Positions 60,501-64,000 of a stretch of DNA of 64,000 nt are shown here, piece by piece; the stretch's first letter is position 1, and each line of letters opens with the position of its first letter. The notes under the pieces are model-generated. The model was not told the DNA's origin and ran no database searches. It saw nothing but the letters and a program-made list of their open reading frames with translations. The stretch lies in the NCBI RefSeq assembly GCF_037975245.1, contig NC_092561.1, forward strand, positions 1,896,501 to 1,960,500, read 5' to 3'. The translations under genes were made by a program, and so were the position numbers. Source of the DNA: Apostichopus japonicus. Taxonomy: Eukaryota > Echinodermata > Holothuroidea > Aspidochirotida > Stichopodidae.

Positions 60501-63500
60501 CTCTTAAACTCTTGCAAACAGCTTATTTTGCTTCGAGGTTGGAAACCTTAAAATCCTGTAAGAAATGCAGCTCATTAAGTTGATAACCAAGTTTTATTTT
60601 CAGTCATATGCCAAAAACTAGGTGAAAAATTTGGCAAATTTCTGACTCCTGCTGCTATTGTTATTTTTGTTTGCATGTGAATACTACTAATTCCAATAAT
60701 GTGTATAGACCAATTAGAGCTTTTAAAATTGATAGGAAATGATGAGCATTTCCTAATTGACGTTCCTTTGATGAGGTGTGAGAGGACGGTGAATTAACCT
60801 GGGTCTATTATTTAAAACAATTTCAATTTTTCTCCCGAGACTTGATAAACTTATCTTAAGGGGGGGGGGGGGGAGGGGGACCTTGATCAACAGCAAAGAG
60901 CTCATGAAATAATGGGTAGTCTTGCATGAGATCATGAGTTATAACTTTTCAAATTCATTCTTCGGTACAGATGAATGGAGGGAGTTAGTAATACCTGAGA
61001 CCAGCGGAATGCAGCAACATCCTTAACATTCAACCACAAATAAAAACACAACTGAAGACAATCTTCTACAGATCGACTGTAAAGGGAAGGCTTAAACAAT
61101 GACTGTATGTTGCAAATAACGACCATCGACAAAATGAAAAAGACTAGGTCACACAACAAATACTTACTACTCTGTTTGTGAAAATGTTTTTCTTCCTTTG
61201 ACTATGAATGACTATCAAAAAGTTAACAGTTCAAAGCCAAAATACGAACATAAAATTTGCAAAATAAATCAATAGCATTTTTTGATGGCAATATTGGTCA
61301 GGGTAATGAGCAGAAAATATTTTGTGAAATTTTATGTAATGTTTTCACGTCCGCAATGATAAAAAATGTAAATGATACAAAATTCTACTTTATATCTCAA
61401 AGAAGTACATTTTGATGCTTTCCTTTTTTATCTAAAACTACAAATTTTTGGAATGAATTTGAGCCGTTTTGATAACTAATACGCAATTCGTCTTTGGATC
61501 AATTATTCTGCAATGATGTTTAGATATACATAATTAGCAAACAACATCTTACCTCGTTGTAATCATACTCCTCCGTGTCAAGAACGAGAACGAATGCAGC
61601 GCCCTCTATGACATCCAGAGAGGTCTTATTACAACCGCTTGAGAAGAACCTCTTACGAGCAGATGCCCAAGGTGTCCTGTAAAGGAATTCACAACAAATG
61701 CACTTTTCTTCAGATATCAGGGTCACTTTTTTTTAGGATTCTTAGTCACAGGTTCCGTAGAACCTCGTCCTTCCTTTTCTTTTTACCTAGATCTAGCAAG
61801 CCAGCCATGCAGGACACCAAAAAACAAAGGGGACAACAACAAAACGAAACATTTTTGAAGCTTTAATCAAATTGTTCCAGGAAGATCAATGCTCATGTCA
61901 TGGTAACAGACTTAGGTGAATTTGATAGCAAAACTTATTAAGCTTTACATTGTAAATGAATATTCATGTAGATGAATTTACATGTCAATGAATATTCATG
62001 TCGATGAATATTCATGTATAATCATACACTTAGTAAAGGTTGTTGTTTGTGATGGATATATTCGTAAAAGGATACACTCTCTCGTTCCTAAAAATGCGTT
62101 TTCCTTCAGACATAACAAATAACGTTCAAACCTAGCAGTAGTTATGAGATGTGCCATCAAAGACTTTATTCATATCAATGATAATTCACAATTCAGGAGT
62201 GATAGACACAGACGTTTATTTTATTACTTTTATCTGTAAGTGAAGTAAACCATGAGTTTCCTTCAGCTGATTCAAATGAATGACAGGATGGTGGTGCCTT
62301 TCTTCAATAAACCGTTGTTAATACCAATGGACACCATTCTCACTTGTGTTGTAAACGTGGCATTCTCTATAATAAGCTGACGATTTACCTAATCACCCGA
62401 CGATCGAATAATAAGTGTTACATTTCAAATGCAAATGTATGAACATTTGGCTAGGCCTAGATAAGAACATGCTATGAAATGCTGAACTGTAAAGCAACCA
62501 AATTTTACATATAATGTCATTGGCATATATTCTACACATCACTTGAAGCTATTTCTGAATTTCTCTTTTGTTTTGAGTGAGTAAACCAGACCTACCTCTC
62601 TCCTGCAGTCAGAGCAGGCAAATGGAGCTCAGCCTCTGTGGGTTCATAAGTGTCTTCAAGAATGCTTGTAAAAATCCTGAAGATTAAAGAAAGAAAGAAT
62701 AATATGGATTGCTCCGACAACTTTGAAAATATGTATCAAAAGACGAATATTACCTAAATAAGTCACATTTGGTAGTTATTTGCATATAGTTCAAAAGATA
62801 GACTTTTTTGTTCAGTTTAACAACAAGTTTGATCAAATCAAAAAATGTATAGGGAAATAATCGCTATGACGATGTTGTCAAGACTACCCAACAGAGTCCC
62901 ACGCCTGATAATACATTAATGTTATTATTATAGTATTATTATTTACATTGCTGTTTGTGCACATAAAATTTGTTGCAAAAATGGAACCACCGTAAACACA
63001 CAGAGGTGTCATCACATTAATATGAAATCCATCTTATTGACAGAACACAGACATTAGAAGCAACTTCAAGATGAAATGTGACACAGAAGCTACTCACTTT
63101 TCTAGATCACAGGGCTCCAAGGTGGATCCGTTTAGCTGGAGGGGTACCTTGTAAAAGCGACCTCGGTTTAGAACGGCTATATGACGACTGTCGTTCAAGT
63201 GGACATTTCTTCAAAACGAAAAAGATGTGAAACATTACATTGCGACAGGCAATCAAGGCAAAATGCATAACAATGAAAATGAAACACTTCTTTCTGTCAA
63301 AAAATCAACAAAACCAACACTTACATAAGGAATAACGACTCATCACAAACAAAAGGCATAAAGAGTGGCCGGGAAAATGCATCAATCGATAACAGCAAGT
63401 CTTGATAACAGTTTTGTAAGAAGTCAGTTCATTTTTAATGTTGAGTGATGGCGAGTTATTTTCCCGAGTTAGAGTTGTGTCATTGCCAGTTATTTTCCTG

Positions 63501-64000
63501 AGTTAGAGTCCAGTCATTTTCCTGAGTTAGAGTCATTGCTAGTTTTTTTCCTGACTTAGAGTCCAATCATTTTCCCGAGTTAGAGTCGAGTCATTGCAAG
63601 TTATTTTTCTGACTTAGAAGTCCTGTTCAATGTCTCAGAGGTGCAAATTAGCGGAAAAGTCCAAGAAAACGCATCAAAGAGGAAAGCTGCAGTAGGTTTA
63701 AGAACACACGCTCGGGCTAGAATGAATTAATATCAAACAATAGTTACTATCTCTGCAGACCTGACGAGTTCTATTGTGTGAAATGCAGAGCACAAAGATT
63801 GTCTTAGTTTTGCATCCTGGCTGCAGAATGCTGCAGCCCTAACAGACAATGCTTTACGATGTCTCAGGTGGGATCCTTACCTATCTGTCTCAATGCCGGG
63901 TAATCTGGTAGTGTTAAAGACCCTCTCATACTGCCAGGAGCATAGAGGTACAGTACCAGCTCCCATAATGGGTTTAACATCCTCCCTGTCCAGAAGCTTA
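48582..64000 (-). CDS. CPT1: Carnitine O-palmitoyltransferase 1 (CPT1), C-terminal part; runs off the right edge
   Basis: Thirteen exons on the - strand: 64000-63881 (open), 63208-63098, 62676-62596, 61676-61553, 58421-58353, 55181-55051, 54101-53954, 53082-52918, 52177-52043, 51545-51393, 50749-50636, 49950-49858 and 48647-48582. All join in phase to about 502 C-terminal residues. Clear CPT1 blocks: [40 protein letters not shown], the catalytic His in [92 protein letters not shown]. The enzyme moves long-chain acyl groups from CoA to carnitine at the outer mitochondrial membrane, the gate of beta-oxidation. The N-terminal membrane segments are outside the window. Odd points: a 23-codon exon (58421-58353) at a place where vertebrate CPT1 has only a short linker, and Pro in RTETVRPCT where vertebrates have Ser. 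Confidence 0.95.
49209..49247 (-). repeat. Penelope-like element fragment with hammerhead-like motif, copy 2
   Basis: Reads on the - strand as TTTGAAGAAGATCC, TGCTA, GGATCGAAACGTCAGG, split around a 5-nt loop. It shares this block and neighbouring TTACTGTTACTTGTC words with 6022-6060. TGAAGAAG then stem II then CGAAAC is a common degenerate form in Penelope-like elements. It lies in the last CPT1 intron. Confidence 0.45.
51716..51814. repeat. DNA-transposon-like end
   Basis: A G-rich stretch with GGGGGACAAACCCCC is followed by ACTCCTGAATCCACCCCTG. The latter closely resembles the common terminal sequence of non-autonomous DNA transposons in marine invertebrates. Only one end is evident. It lies in a CPT1 intron. 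Confidence 0.35.
52236..52490 (+). repeat. Purine-rich tract
   Basis: About 250 bp of nearly pure G and A (GGGAGGGA and GAAGGAGG words) in the CPT1 intron, with weaker G-rich sequence to about 52650. Open frames on both strands here are compositional. Confidence 0.85.
54778..55002 (+). repeat. Probable LINE 3' tail with a perfect stem-loop
   Basis: AACCTGTCAGGTT (54779-54791) pairs perfectly with 54795-54807 across a TTT loop. About 170 bp further on is AATTACCCGAAATGGGTTTATTAAAGTGAATCTTATC split over several words, ending in TCTTATCTTATC. That GGGTTTATTAAAGT plus short tandem tail pattern is typical of LINE 3' ends. Inserted antisense in a CPT1 intron. Confidence 0.5.
60245..60402 (+). repeat. 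78-bp tandem duplication
   Basis: Two copies starting at GGGAGGTGTCT (60245 and 60323) that differ at only a few positions, followed by a G-run. They lie in the CPT1 intron between the fourth and fifth exons listed. Confidence 0.85.
61953..62022. repeat. TGAATATTCATG tandem repeat
   Basis: Four copies of a unit of about 17-20 bp built on the self-complementary TGAATATTCA, in a CPT1 intron. Confidence 0.75.
63440..63620. repeat. Tandem repeat of CATTTTCCTGAGTTAGAGT units
   Basis: Six or so imperfect copies of a unit of about 27 bp with the word GAGTTAGAGTC, in the CPT1 intron between the first two exons of the window. Confidence 0.8.

Noticed and set aside
1-64000. tRNA, rRNA and snRNA genes
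   Set aside because: Looked for tRNA A/B-box pairs with a folding acceptor stem and for Sm-site snRNAs by eye; nothing convincing was seen, but a covariance-model search was not possible.

Overview
This looks like AT-rich nuclear DNA from an invertebrate animal. Six intron-containing genes have clear vertebrate orthologues. Introns are long and most follow GT-AG, and the gaps are full of poly-G/C runs, minisatellites, LINE tails and dispersed repeats. The dense repeats and the kinds of retroelement tail fit a marine invertebrate deuterostome, perhaps an echinoderm; that is inference, since no lineage-diagnostic gene was found.

Layout. (1) 1060-4799, + strand: 3' end of a cortactin-like actin regulator with its SH3 domain. 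(2) 10374-12149, - strand: complete SNRPE, the Sm-E core snRNP protein. (3) 13610-16624, + strand: complete SPC24, an Ndc80-complex kinetochore protein, divergent from SNRPE. (4) 18956-30139, + strand: complete YJU2/CCDC94 splicing factor, whose introns hold a repeat-rich element, an antisense LTR retrotransposon and a large 39-bp minisatellite. (5) 33763-39973, + strand: complete BAK-like BCL-2 family apoptosis effector. (6) 48582-64000, - strand: the 3' thirteen exons of CPT1, carnitine O-palmitoyltransferase 1, running off the right edge and convergent with BAK.

The most unusual features concern splicing. In YJU2 the end of one exon and its 5' splice site (21 nt of exon plus 18 nt of intron) are amplified into about 30 tandem copies, every one keeping GTGAGTAA. 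In BAK the 3' splice-site region of the last intron is the final unit of a four-copy array of about 117 bp. The neighbouring divergent genes SNRPE and SPC24 carry three introns with U12-type (minor spliceosome) signals, one of them of the AT-AC class. A 70-bp near-perfect palindrome lies between these two genes.

Exon borders were placed by hand from splice consensus, phase and protein similarity recalled from memory. UTR ends and promoters are mostly not determinable from sequence alone.
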